Shown piece after piece: positions 1 through 8,654 of a DNA stretch of 64,000 nucleotides. Every line of letters begins with the position of its first letter. Position 1 is the first letter of the stretch. The stretch is from assembly GCA_026932235.1 (NCBI GenBank), contig JAIXKR010000003.1, forward strand, positions 1 through 64,000, in the 5' to 3' direction. The notes beneath the pieces were generated by a model. That model ran no database searches. It was not told where the DNA came from and saw only the letters and a list, made by a program, of their open reading frames with translations. The translations under genes and the position numbers were made by a program. The DNA is from Burkholderiales bacterium. GTDB lineage: Bacteria; Pseudomonadota; Gammaproteobacteria; Burkholderiales; Burkholderiaceae_C.

Positions 1-490
1 GGCGGTTCCTGCGGCACCACCAGCGCGCGAAGCTTGGCGTTGGGTGCCAGCACGCCGTGTTCGCGAAGCGGGGGTCCGCTCACTTCGCGCAGCGAAGCTA
101 TGCGGACACCAAATCTGATGAGGTACAACCGCGGCCGCGGCACGGGTGCCCGAAGGGCGCCCTTGGGTCGCTGTCGCGGCCAGCCGCTGCATGAACTCCA
201 GTGGACTCATCACCAGGTGCGTGGTCCCGTCGCGCCACGGTGTCTCGAGCTCGAACTCCACCTGCCCGGCGGCGTTGAGCTGCACCCGTTGGTCCGACAG
301 CGCGGGGCGGGGTGATGTAGCGGCACAACTGCTGCAGCCGCTTGCGGTCGTGCGCTTGCACCCGCACCGCGGCATGCAGGCTGAACCCGTCGATGTCGGC
401 GCCCGCAGGGGCGGCCCCGTGTCCACGCTCAGGCTCGCAGCGTCAGCACCCTCTGCCCGGCGCGCGGGCCGAAGGCGATGCGGTAAGCTG
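1..490 (-). pseudogene. IS91-family (Y2) transposase, C-terminal remnant
   Basis: Read leftward, pieces of an IS91/IS801-type rolling-circle transposase appear in different frames. They include RIAFGPRAGQRVLTLR (about 430-480), HAAVRVQAHDRKRLQQLCRYIT (about 310-375, quoted here only as landmark H..RLQQLCRYIT), a segment with PWRDGTTHLVMSPLEF (about 195-245), PRPRLYLIRF (about 111-145) and HGVLAPNAKLR (about 25-59). These match the usual C-terminal order of the family. At least two frameshifts and an in-frame stop interrupt it. A 51-bp insert separates LIRF from HGVLAPN, which are adjacent in intact proteins. The window start cuts the gene further. It is not functional. Confidence 0.8.
60..110. 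repeat. 51-bp in-frame palindromic insert in the transposase remnant
   Basis: Positions 60-110 separate two peptide blocks that are contiguous in IS91-type transposases, and the insert is exactly 17 codons with no stop in that frame. It folds as a nested hairpin: outer arms GGGGTCCGC (71-79) and GCGGACACC (102-110), inner arms TTCGC (84-88) and GCGAA (92-96). This looks like a small REP/MITE-like element. Contiguity of the flanking blocks comes from family knowledge. The mobile nature of the insert is inference. Confidence 0.55.
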
Positions 491-498
491 AGCCCGGC

Positions 499-525
499 CA
501 CGAACAGTCCGGTGGACTGTTCGTG
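499..525. repeat. perfect 12-bp inverted repeat (hairpin)
   Basis: CACGAACAGTCC at 499-510 and GGACTGTTCGTG at 514-525 are perfect inverted repeats around a 3-nt loop. There is no T-tract on either side, so it is not an obvious intrinsic terminator. It lies in the roughly 200 bp between the transposase remnant and the asparaginase remnant, where no other feature is recognised. It could be an element end or a recombination/binding site. Confidence 0.6.
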
Positions 526-688
526 CCTGGCGAAGGACCGGGCCACTGGCCCGGTGCGGCCTGCAAGGCATGGCCGCGGCCTGCAGCGGCCCCAGCGTGC
601 GCGATTCCTCACCGACGGCATCCGGCTCGGCCAGTTAGGTCTGGCCCATGTCCTCGACCAGCACGCCTGGGCGCGTGAGCATCTGTTC

Positions 689-1324
689 ATGTGCCTCGCG
701 TGCCGCATCGCCCGCCCGGGTGCCGACCTGCGCCGCTTCGTCCAGGGCTATGTCGCGCCCGAGCATCCGGTGATGCGCGAAGTGACTGCGTCGATCGAAG
801 CGGCGACCGGCACGCGCCTCGCCGACGCGCCGCCCGGCACCGACGGCTGCTCGATCCCGGCCTTCGCGATTGCTTTGCGCGCGCTTGCGCTCGCGTTCGC
901 CCGCGTCGCGACCGGCACCGGCCTCGCGCCCGACCACGCACGCGCGGCGCTTCGGCTGCGCCAGGCGGTCGCGCGCGAGCCGTGGATGGTGTGGGGCACC
1001 GGACGCCCCGACACGCTCGTGATGCAGCGCCTCGGCGAGCGCGTCTTCATGAAAGTCGGCGCCGAAGGCATGTACTGCGCCGCGCTGCCCGAGCGCGGGC
1101 TCGGCGTCGCGATCAAGATCGACGACGGCAACAACGCGCGCGCCGCCGAAGTCGCGATTGCCGCAGTGATCGAGGCGCTCGTTGCGCTCGACGACGGCGA
1201 GCGCGAGTTCATGCGCGGTTTCAGCAACGTGACGCTGCGCAACTGGCGCGGCATCGAGGTTGGCGCGTTGCGAGCGAGCGCGTCGCTGCGCAACGCGCTT
1301 GGCGTGAACGCGGCCGCGAACTGA
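689..1324 (+). pseudogene. L-asparaginase II family protein, 5'-truncated
   Basis: From about 689 the reading frame matches the C-terminal half of the asparaginase II family (PF06089 type), with GYVAPEHPVMREV, DGCSIPAF, the MVWGTGRPDT block, VFMKVGAEGMYCAALP and the IKIDDGNNARA block, ending at TGA 1324. The family normally has about 330-350 residues. The first 120 or so, including the HSG and NCSGKH motifs, are absent, and the upstream in-frame sequence does not resemble them. The predicted activity, asparagine hydrolysis, is therefore unlikely. It converges on a HutF fragment 21 bp downstream, so both may be leftovers of an amino-acid catabolism cluster. Confidence 0.75.
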
Positions 1325-1345
1325 GCGGCGGGCGCTGCGCAGGCG

Positions 1346-1563
1346 TCAGCCGGCGCCCTCCCACAGCGCGCACATCGCGTCGACGAAGCGCCGCGCGATC
1401 GCTTCCTGCGCCGCGTGGCGGCGGTCGCGGATCACGAAGTTGCCGCCGACCGCGACGTCGCGGATCGCGTCGCCCGGCGTCGAGACGACAAGCGCGTCGA
1501 GCAGGCCCTCGCGCGCGATCCATTCGATCGGCCGCGCGCCGGTCGCTGGGACGCAGTCTTTGA
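1346..1563 (-). pseudogene. HutF-like N-formimino-glutamate deiminase, C-terminal fragment 1
   Basis: On the minus strand the last 65 or so residues of a HutF-type amidohydrolase can be read: LLDALVVSTPGDAIRDVAVG, then FVIRDRRHAAQEAIARRF and ALWEGAG before TGA at 1346. HutF converts N-formimino-L-glutamate in histidine degradation. Everything N-terminal, including the metal-binding barrel, is missing, and an in-frame stop lies at about 1586. A second, clearly divergent HutF tail lies at 6834-7310, so the two are not copies of one recent duplication. Confidence 0.7.
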
Positions 1564-2175
1564 CCCTAGAAACGGCAGTTGACCGCTATTCGCCGCTGGC
1601 TACGCCGCATGAACGCTGAGTTTGGTGCCCACGGCACACGTCACCATGCGGGTGAGAACGCTACGCACCTGATTGAGCCGCGCTGCGGTGCGCTGGCGGC
1701 GTTGCTCCTTCTCGCGGGCACGAGCCCGCAGCGTCGTCGCGCCTTGCCAGCGCACCGCAGCGCGATCCACTCGGGCGCGTCCAACTGCCGCTTCTAGGTT
1801 GACTTCGGCGATCTGCCCGGCGGCGTGGATGTGGATCGCGCCGTCGAGCCGGTCGGCCAATTCGCTCAACGCGCGTATCGAACTCGCGGGACGCCGCATG
1901 CAGCAAGTGGACCGCGACGCCCTCGTTCAGCCGCGGCCGGCGCGCATCGATCGCCGTGCAGCGCTTCTTCGGGCCTCAGGAGGCAGAAGGTGCTGGCCAT
2001 GCTCAGCGTCAGCGAGGTCCGGGCCGTGCGCCAACGCGCGCGGCAGCAGCGTGTGCGCCTCGTCACCGAAGGCGTCGAGCCGGACTGTCACGCCATGGTT
2101 TGCCACGCCGGGCTGACGATGTCGAAGGGGCGGCCATCCTGTCGGTGCGGCCTGAAAGCCAGACTCAGGCCCTGG
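1564..2175. other. gene-poor stretch with a 17-bp inverted repeat
   Basis: No recognisable gene is found on either strand. A 17-bp inverted repeat with one mismatch flanks a 200-bp interior: CCTAGAAACGGCAGTTG at 1565-1581 and CAACTGCCGCTTCTAGG at 1782-1798. A minus-strand reading frame (1600-1899, about 99 aa, rich in Ala/Arg) covers part of it but matches no family known to me. The stretch separates HutF fragment 1 from the 3' end of the large orphan gene. Confidence 0.4.
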
Positions 2176-5100
2176 TCAGCCGAACTGGAGGTCGGCGCGC
2201 CCGGTGCTCACCTGGCCATCGTCGGTGGCCACCGTGGCGCTGATGTACGCAACCCCCGACGAACCCTGCGCGACAGGCGCATAGATCACCGACACCAGAC
2301 CGTCGCTTCCCGTCTGTCGCGTGTAGCTCTCGATCATCCCGTCGCCATGTAGCACAGGCGCCCCTTCGATCGCATGCTGGGGTAGGGCCTGCCCACCCTT
2401 TGTTGCGCGGAAGTGCATCCACACCGAGCGAGCGCCGGGCACGAGGACCACCGAACCCGCGAGCGCATCGGAGCCGTCGTCGGTGTAGGTCGCATCGGCC
2501 AACTTGACGACAAGTCGGCCACGAATCAGCACGGCATGCTCGGCATGCACCAGCACCGACACCGGCGCGACGGCACTCAGCTTCACCGCGAGATCGTGGA
2601 AGCCCGTGAATCGGTGCACACCCGCGAAGGAAGGATCGGGGATGCCGTGGGTCAATGTGATGCTGAAGCGCCCTTCGTCATCGGTCTTCACCGACACGCG
2701 CCCCTCGACCGAAGCATCCGCCATGGCATCGACAGAGATTGCCGCGGCTGGAACCGGCGTGGCCCCCGGTAGGCGAAGCAGCACGCGGCCGCTCACCGTG
2801 ACGGCTGCTGCACCGTCGCTGAACTCGGGCGCCGCGATGTCCACGAAGGTGAGCGCGATGTCCAGACGGGCGATCACCGCGTCGGCTTGCGTCGATCCGC
2901 GCAGCGCGGGAAGCATCTCGGCCTCGACGAGCCGCTCTTCGATGCGAGCGAGCGCGGACAGGTCGCCGCCATTGACCGCCAACACGTTGCGATCGATCGC
3001 GTTGTTCCAGGCCTGTTGCAGCGCCGGCATGGCGAAGCTGTAGATCTCCCACGGGTTGCCGTTGCCGAGTGAGGCTTGTTCGGCGAGTTCGATCACCTTG
3101 TGCAGCGCCTGCTCGTAGCCTTCGTCCGATTCGCCAGCCACCGCGAGCAACGGGGCGAGCTCGCCCTGTAAGGGCGCCGGCGGGTTGCTTGCCGAGCCCT
3201 CGACGGGCGCCAGTTGCTGCGAGTCAGCGCTGACGAGGTAGCCCGTCTGGAGGCCCGCCGCGCTCTGCAGGACCTTGTGTTGCATGCTCGCCGCCGGCGG
3301 CACGGTCGCCGCCGCGCCCGACCCTCCGGGCGCGGCGGTGCCGGGACGCGCGGGCTGCGGGGCGGCGAGCGCTCGCGCGGCGTCATCGCGATCGAGCCGG
3401 CCGGCCCAATTGCCCAATGCCCCGATCAGGCTCGGCCCGCTGTCGACCAGCGATCCCATGCTGCCGGTGGGCATGCCTTGGCCTGCGCCCCGTGCTGCTG
3501 CGCCTGCCGGCGCGCTCAACCCGGCCTGCAGCAGCGCGTTGGCGAACCCGCTGTTCATGTCGATGATGCGGCCGACGACGTCCTTCGTGTACTGAAGGCC
3601 CTGCTTCAGCCCTTCGGAGGCCTGCTCGCCAGCGGCCACCGCCCCCTGTACCGCCTGTTCGAGGGCCAGCTGCCCCAATTGCGCCGTCTGCGCGATGCCG
3701 CTCATGTCGCGGAACAGGGTGGCCGACAGCGCACCGATGATCGCACCCATGCCCTGAGGAGGCGGCAGTGCGGCGGGTGTGATGTTGGCCGCCAGCGGCG
3801 CGTCGAGGCCGCCGGGGCGAACGTCGGCAGCGGTCGCACGCGATCCGGTCTGTACCGGCGCGATCTCCGGAGCGACGATCGGGATGGGTGACTCCTGCCA
3901 GTTCCAGAAACGGCTGATGTCCAGGCGCTCGGCGGAGTTGGCGCGGCCCTGCACCGCTTCGGCGAATACGCCGCCTGTGCCCACGGGCACGATCTCGCTG
4001 CGCCTGATCCGCTCGAACTCGGGTCTGCGATTCGCTGCCGTACCTGCTTGCGCGCGCTCCTGGCGCAGCATGAACACGAGATCATTGCCCGTCACCGCCA
4101 CCGGATCGGGGTCGACGAGGTTGGCCATCGGCTCGCCGTCGATCGTGAAGCTCTCCAGGAGCTTGCGCAGCAGTGGATTGCGGCGGCTGCGCAGGATGTG
4201 CATCGTGTAGTGGCTCGTGTTCTCGTTTAGGTGCTCGATGACCTCTGCCATCGCGGCCACCTTGCTGACACGCAGAACCTCCACTTGCATGACGCCGTCT
4301 CCATCGACGTGCGACGCCGTGCGCGCATACAGCAGCGGCACGTTGATCAGTTCGTCCTCGTCGGACCGGGCGCCCGCGTCGGCGAGGCGGCAGGCGAGAC
4401 TGATGCCGCCGTAGCCGCCGGGAGCTGCGTAGTCCTCGGCGAGCTTGCGCGTACTGGAGCTGATTCGCAGCTCGATCGACGAGATGTCGCCCAGCGCGAT
4501 CGTGTTCCCGCCTTCGAAGAAGCCGTAGTCGTTGTCGACGTGCGTGCCCGAGCGAAGGTGGATGGTCCACTCCTTGCGCAGTTGCGACTCGGGGCCATCG
4601 GCCATGATTCCGACGTTGACCCAGCTGACGCGCAGTCGCTCCGGCAGCCGCCACCCGTTGTACGGGTCGGCAGACACGAAAGTGTCCAGCAAGGCACGGG
4701 CGCGGCGCAGGGCGTCGCGCCCGGAGGCCGTCCTCGCCGACTCGGGAACCAGCCGGTAGGTGGGCGACTCGAGCAACACGGTTCGCTCGGCGGCAAGCAG
4801 GGCGTGCGCCACTTCGGGCGTCAGCGCCGCCGCCAGGATCTGCTCGCGCCACAGCCTCACGAGCTCGACCGTCCACCGCTGCACCGGTTGCACCGGCACG
4901 TACAGGCAGCGCTGCTCGGCCACCAGCCGCGTCTGCACCGCGTAGAGCTGCACGACTTCGAAGTACTGCACGGTGAGCGCGTGCATGTGGTTGTAGTTGG
5001 TGACCACGCGCGTGCTCACCTTCTCGGTCTCGCTCTGCGCAATCTCCTGCACGATCGACGCTCGTCGGTTGCGCGCCGTGCTCGAATGCTGTTGCGTGCG

Positions 5101-6375
5101 GTCCTGGATGTTCTGCGCCATCTCGGCGGCGAGGTCGCGCGACCCGGTGGACGACGTGGTCGTGACGACATCGAGCAGGTTGTTCGACGCGGTCTCTGCC
5201 GTCGAGCCGAAGTCCGCGGTGGCGAGGAAGCCGCCAGCGCCACCAGCGGTGGCTCCGATGAGTCCGCCGGCCCCGACACCGATGGCGCCGCCGGCGACGG
5301 CACCGATCACAGCCCCTTCCACCGAGAACGGCCCGCTGCCGGCCACACCGCCCACGATCGCACCGATACCCGCCCCCGCGACGCCGCCGCCCACCGCACC
5401 GCTGAACGCCCCTGCCGCCGCACCACTCATCGCGGCGTTCATCGTTGCCTCGGCGTTCTGCAGCCCGTAGCCTGAATAGGCGCTGTTGGAGACGGTCGAG
5501 TTGGCGTTCATCGCGGAGAAGCCGCCTTGCGCTTCGCGCGCTACCGCGCGTGTGATCTCGCTGACCGCTCGCGCTTGCAACATCGTGTTCGACAGGGTCT
5601 CCAGTTGCGAAACGTCCTCGGTCGTGCGCACGCCCTGACGACGCGACCAATCGACGATCGCCACGCGCGTCGACTCGCCCGGCGCGAGCGCGAGGGAGTG
5701 CAGCAGGTTGCCCAGCGTCAGCGCGACCGGTGTCCAACTCTGCTCATAGCGCAGGACGTGACCGGTTCGAGGCACCTGCTTGCCGCCCGGTTCGCGGTGC
5801 AAGTCGGCCATGTCGATCGCGCGGTCCAACTCCTGCCCGCCGGTGCGGCGCGCCGGATCCACCGTGTAGACGGCGTAGAAACTCTTCTCCGTCGCATGTT
5901 CGTTGAACTTCGGCACAAGCTCGTCGGGTACCTCGGGGTCGGCGATCGCGTGCTGCTCGTCGAACCCCGCGAGCCTGCGCGCTGCTTCGAAGGGCCCCCA
6001 GGCGGCGAGGTCGCCCAGTGTTCGCGCCCCCAGTTGCTGTTCGATGTCCTGCACCAGCGCTGCGCTCAGGCCGCGCAATCGTGCCAGCTCGACGCTGGCC
6101 AATTCACGATCGTCACGCGCAGGCGCGGCGACGAGTTCGTTGGGCACGTGCCCCTGCTGGATCAGTCGCTTCAGCGCCGGCCCCGGCCGCGCCAGCCGAA
6201 GACAAGCGTTGAAGACCGTCGAGGCTGCAAGGTCGAAGACGGTCTGGATGCCGAGCTTGCGCAGAACCGCGCTGCCGCCCACACCGATGCCGACCAGCAC
6301 CGAGACGGGTTGATGCAGCAGCGCCGAGGCGTCTTCGCTTGCATGAGCGGACTTGACTCCAGACAGGGTATTCAT
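2176..6375 (-). CDS. 1399-residue orphan protein: HhH repeats, glycine-zipper segment, C-terminal Ig-like region
   Basis: The start is the ATG at 6375, with AGGATCGCC immediately upstream. Residues about 24-65 and 95-130 look like helix-hairpin-helix units (VGIGVGGSAVLRKLGI then FDLA; LRGLSAALVQDIEQQLGART then LGDLA). Residues about 225-260 contain LRYEQSWTPVALTLGNLLHS and LAPGESTRVAIVDW. Residues about 312-387 form a long glycine-zipper stretch dominated by G, A, V and I. Residues about 430-520 are polar and probably helical. The last 225 or so residues look like beta-sandwich/Ig-like modules (VSGRVLLRLPG, KTDDEGRFSITL, SDGLVSVIYAPVAQG). There is no signal peptide. I recognise no family and assign no function. 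A membrane-inserting or surface/secreted role is inference from the zipper and the Ig-like tail. It stands alone between two HutF remnants. Confidence 0.8.
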   Translation of the reverse strand: MNTLSGVKSAHASEDASALLHQPVSVLVGIGVGGSAVLRKLGIQTVFDLAASTVFNACLRLARPGPALKRLIQQGHVPNELVAAPARDDRELASVELARLRGLSAALVQDIEQQLGARTLGDLAAWGPFEAARRLAGFDEQHAIADPEVPDELVPKFNEHATEKSFYAVYTVDPARRTGGQELDRAIDMADLHREPGGKQVPRTGHVLRYEQSWTPVALTLGNLLHSLALAPGESTRVAIVDWSRRQGVRTTEDVSQLETLSNTMLQARAVSEITRAVAREAQGGFSAMNANSTVSNSAYSGYGLQNAEATMNAAMSGAAAGAFSGAVGGGVAGAGIGAIVGGVAGSGPFSVEGAVIGAVAGGAIGVGAGGLIGATAGGAGGFLATADFGSTAETASNNLLDVVTTTSSTGSRDLAAEMAQNIQDRTQQHSSTARNRRASIVQEIAQSETEKVSTRVVTNYNHMHALTVQYFEVVQLYAVQTRLVAEQRCLYVPVQPVQRWTVELVRLWREQILAAALTPEVAHALLAAERTVLLESPTYRLVPESARTASGRDALRRARALLDTFVSADPYNGWRLPERLRVSWVNVGIMADGPESQLRKEWTIHLRSGTHVDNDYGFFEGGNTIALGDISSIELRISSSTRKLAEDYAAPGGYGGISLACRLADAGARSDEDELINVPLLYARTASHVDGDGVMQVEVLRVSKVAAMAEVIEHLNENTSHYTMHILRSRRNPLLRKLLESFTIDGEPMANLVDPDPVAVTGNDLVFMLRQERAQAGTAANRRPEFERIRRSEIVPVGTGGVFAEAVQGRANSAERLDISRFWNWQESPIPIVAPEIAPVQTGSRATAADVRPGGLDAPLAANITPAALPPPQGMGAIIGALSATLFRDMSGIAQTAQLGQLALEQAVQGAVAAGEQASEGLKQGLQYTKDVVGRIIDMNSGFANALLQAGLSAPAGAAARGAGQGMPTGSMGSLVDSGPSLIGALGNWAGRLDRDDAARALAAPQPARPGTAAPGGSGAAATVPPAASMQHKVLQSAAGLQTGYLVSADSQQLAPVEGSASNPPAPLQGELAPLLAVAGESDEGYEQALHKVIELAEQASLGNGNPWEIYSFAMPALQQAWNNAIDRNVLAVNGGDLSALARIEERLVEAEMLPALRGSTQADAVIARLDIALTFVDIAAPEFSDGAAAVTVSGRVLLRLPGATPVPAAAISVDAMADASVEGRVSVKTDDEGRFSITLTHGIPDPSFAGVHRFTGFHDLAVKLSAVAPVSVLVHAEHAVLIRGRLVVKLADATYTDDGSDALAGSVVLVPGARSVWMHFRATKGGQALPQHAIEGAPVLHGDGMIESYTRQTGSDGLVSVIYAPVAQGSSGVAYISATVATDDGQVSTGRADLQFG

Positions 6376-6833
6376 GGCGATCCTTGACCCTCGGTTGATC
6401 TTCGTAAGCCCGTACGTTCGGGCTCGACTTGGGACCTGACCCGGCGCGCCGCGGCGACGGTGCATGACAGCCAGCAGCGCCTGCGCCGACAGAGCGCGAT
6501 GCCGCGGCCAATGTGTACCTGCGGTGCGCTTCTCGCCCTCTTCACCCTGGGTCTCCCGATTGAATTCTGCAAAGCGGCGATCGGTCGGGCCATACCACGA
6601 CTTTGGGAGGCCGCGTCCTCGCTGTCGCTCCCGGCCCGCACGCGCGCGGCCTGTTCCTCCCGCAAGGCGGGCCGTTGCCGTCAACGGCGCCGCTTGGCCG
6701 GCACGGGCGTGTACGAATCGCATGAGGGTGCCGGCCTTGCCGTTCATGCCGTTCGGCTACCGCCTGCGCCTGCCCCTGCTCGTCGGGCAGCTTCACCGGC
6801 GTTGAACCTGATGCGACGGTCGGACCGTCGATC
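6376..6833. other. intergenic stretch upstream of the orphan gene
   Basis: This 458-bp stretch lies between the orphan gene start and the HutF fragment 2 stop. The frame of the orphan gene stays open upstream to about 6747, but that part is low-complexity Arg/Ala sequence without a good start signal. I see no other gene. It should contain the promoter of the orphan gene; no convincing -35/-10 pair was found. Confidence 0.4.
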
Positions 6834-7310
6834 TCAGTCCTGAGACCAGACTGCGTGCATCGCCGCGGCGAAGCGCTCGGCCACGGCCCCGTGGTCGCGC
6901 GGCAGCCAGCGGCCGGCGACCATCACGTCGCGGAACGGCATCGACGGGCTGGAGAACACCAGCGCGTCGAGCAGCCGTTCGCCGGGCACCCCCAGCAATG
7001 CGTTGTCCGACGCCTCGACCACCAGCTGGTCGGCGCGCGCGCCCGGCTGCAGGCCCCAGCGCGTGAAGCCCGCGGCGTTGCCTCCGGCGATCCGCGGGCG
7101 CTCGAACAGCCGCGCCGCGGTCGAAGGTTCGCCTGAGGCCGGCGCGGCGCAGACGTTGCGTTGCCGGCGCAGCAGGCGCTGGCCGTATTCGAGCCAGCGC
7201 AGTTCCTCCGGCCAGGCACGGGTGACGTGGCTGTCCGAGCCGATGGCCAGCGGCACGCCGGCGGCCAGCCAGCCAGGCACGTCGGTCAAGCCGTCGCTTC
7301 CGCGCCGCAC
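6834..7310 (-). pseudogene. HutF-like N-formimino-glutamate deiminase, C-terminal fragment 2
   Basis: About 155 residues of the HutF C-terminal part are intact: DGLTDVPGWLAAGVPLAIGS with SHVTRAW, EELRWLEYGQRL, NAAGFTRWGLQPGARADQLV, DALVFSSPSMPFRDVMVAG and a final HAVW before TGA at 6834. The N-terminal two thirds, with the metal ligands of the amidohydrolase barrel, is not found upstream in any frame (7311-7430). Any protein made would be inactive. It is closer to the family consensus than fragment 1, so the two have different origins. Confidence 0.75.
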
Positions 7311-7430
7311 CGGCCGCGGCCAGCTTCGGGGCCAGCGTCGACGACGAGGCGATGCAGCCGCGCCGGTTGCAGGCGATCGCCGCCGACCCTGGCCTTGCCC
7401 GGTGGCTGCCCGACGCGCGGACGGCGCCAG

Positions 7431-8147
7431 TCAGCGCCGCCGCCGCCGCGTCAGCGCCGCGAGCCCGGCGAGGCCGAGCCAGGCGCTGCCGGGCTCGGGG
7501 ACGGCGCTGACCAGCGCGACGATCGACACCGCGTCGAACCTCGCCATCGCGGTGCCGAACACCGCCGCGGTGCCGTCCTCGCCTTCCTCGTACGGCGCCC
7601 AGGCGCTGAAGCTGGCGCTCCAGTAGGTCGTCGTCGGGTCGCGCAGCGCGCTGGCGACGAAGGATTGGCCGCTGAACACCGGCGCGCCGGGGACGTCGAG
7701 GTAGACGTAGCCGTCGCCGGCCTGGGTCGCGGCGCCGGCGACGGTGAACACGATGGCGTCGATGCGCCAACCCGGCGCGGCCTCGAACCAGGTTTCGGCG
7801 AAGTAGAAGTCGGCGTACGCCTCGTGCTCGCCCTCGAACCCGCTGCCGCCGACCACGCCCAGCATCGGCGGCGCGAAGCTGAACCCGGCCTGCGTGCCGC
7901 CGGCGGTGTCGACCGCGGTCAGCGCGGGGAAGTCGTTGGTGCCGACGGTGTAGCCGACCACGTAGCCGTCGGTGCCGTTGAGCTGGCTGTCGCCGTCGAA
8001 GCTGCCGATGCCGGCGTCGAAGTGCACGCGCACCGTGCCCAGGTCCCAGACGCACGAATGGTATTCGGTGGCGTGGCAATCGAACGCCAGCGCCGGCGCG
8101 GCGGCGAGCAGGGCGGGCAGGACCACGAGCGACGACGGCTTGAACAC
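7431..8147 (-). CDS. PEP-CTERM sorting-domain protein
   Basis: 238 aa from a GTG at 8147, preceded by GGAGGATCCGCC. A signal peptide (residues 1-21, ending APALAF) is followed by a secreted beta-rich domain with two early cysteines. It ends in the classic PEP-CTERM tail: VPEPGSAWLGLAGLAALT followed by a run of Arg. Such tails are recognised by exosortase (EpsH/XrtA), which anchors or releases the protein at the envelope, usually with exopolysaccharide export. No exosortase gene is in the window. The passenger domain matches no family known to me. It is divergent from the DUF1737 gene. Confidence 0.85.
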   Translation of the reverse strand: MFKPSSLVVLPALLAAAPALAFDCHATEYHSCVWDLGTVRVHFDAGIGSFDGDSQLNGTDGYVVGYTVGTNDFPALTAVDTAGGTQAGFSFAPPMLGVVGGSGFEGEHEAYADFYFAETWFEAAPGWRIDAIVFTVAGAATQAGDGYVYLDVPGAPVFSGQSFVASALRDPTTTYWSASFSAWAPYEEGEDGTAAVFGTAMARFDAVSIVALVSAVPEPGSAWLGLAGLAALTRRRRR

Positions 8148-8257
8148 GGCGGATCCTCCAGGCAGGTCGTGCGAGTGTCCACGCCGCGGGCCGGCGCGGC
8201 GCGCGGGTTTGCACGGGGTGATGGAACTCCCAACATCGACCGGGAGGAACTCCGCCG

Positions 8258-8461
8258 ATGCAAGCGCCGCCCGACGACCTGCCCCCGTACCGGCTGCTGA
8301 CCGGCCCCGACGACAAGGCCTTCTGCCAGCGCGTCAGCGAAGCGCTGGCGCTCGGCTACCGGCTCTACGGCGCGCCCGCGATCGCCAGCGACGGCGACCG
8401 CGTGGTCGTCGCGCAGGCGGTGGTCTGGCCGTCGGTCGAGGCGTCGATCGCGCGGCCCTGA
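8258..8461 (+). CDS. DUF1737 domain small protein
   Basis: 67 aa with ATG at 8258 and GGGAGGAAC about 10 bases upstream. The sequence YRLLTGPDDKAFCQRVSEAL then LGYRLYGAPA is characteristic of DUF1737, a short domain of unknown function usually found as a stand-alone soluble protein of this size. It is transcribed away from the PEP-CTERM gene and converges on the second PEP-CTERM gene; the 193 bp between them hold repeated CCGGCGCC motifs but no gene. Confidence 0.8.
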   Translation: MQAPPDDLPPYRLLTGPDDKAFCQRVSEALALGYRLYGAPAIASDGDRVVVAQAVVWPSVEASIARP

Positions 8462-8654
8462 GTTGCGTGCCGTGCGGCGTGAGCAGGTCCGTGCCGCGCT
8501 CGGACGCAGGCTCCGCGCAGCCGTGTCGAAGGCCATGAGGCGCCGGTTCCTCCGCCGCCCACTGGCCCAGGTATCAACCGGCGCCTACCGGCGAGCGTGT
8601 ACTGACCGGCGCCCATTGGGAAGAACCAGCCCGAATCGCGGTCCTCATGCAGAC

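Noticed and set aside
1600-1899. 99-aa minus-strand frame as a gene
   Set aside because: No family resemblance, no ribosome site, and one inverted-repeat arm lies inside it; composition could be shadow.
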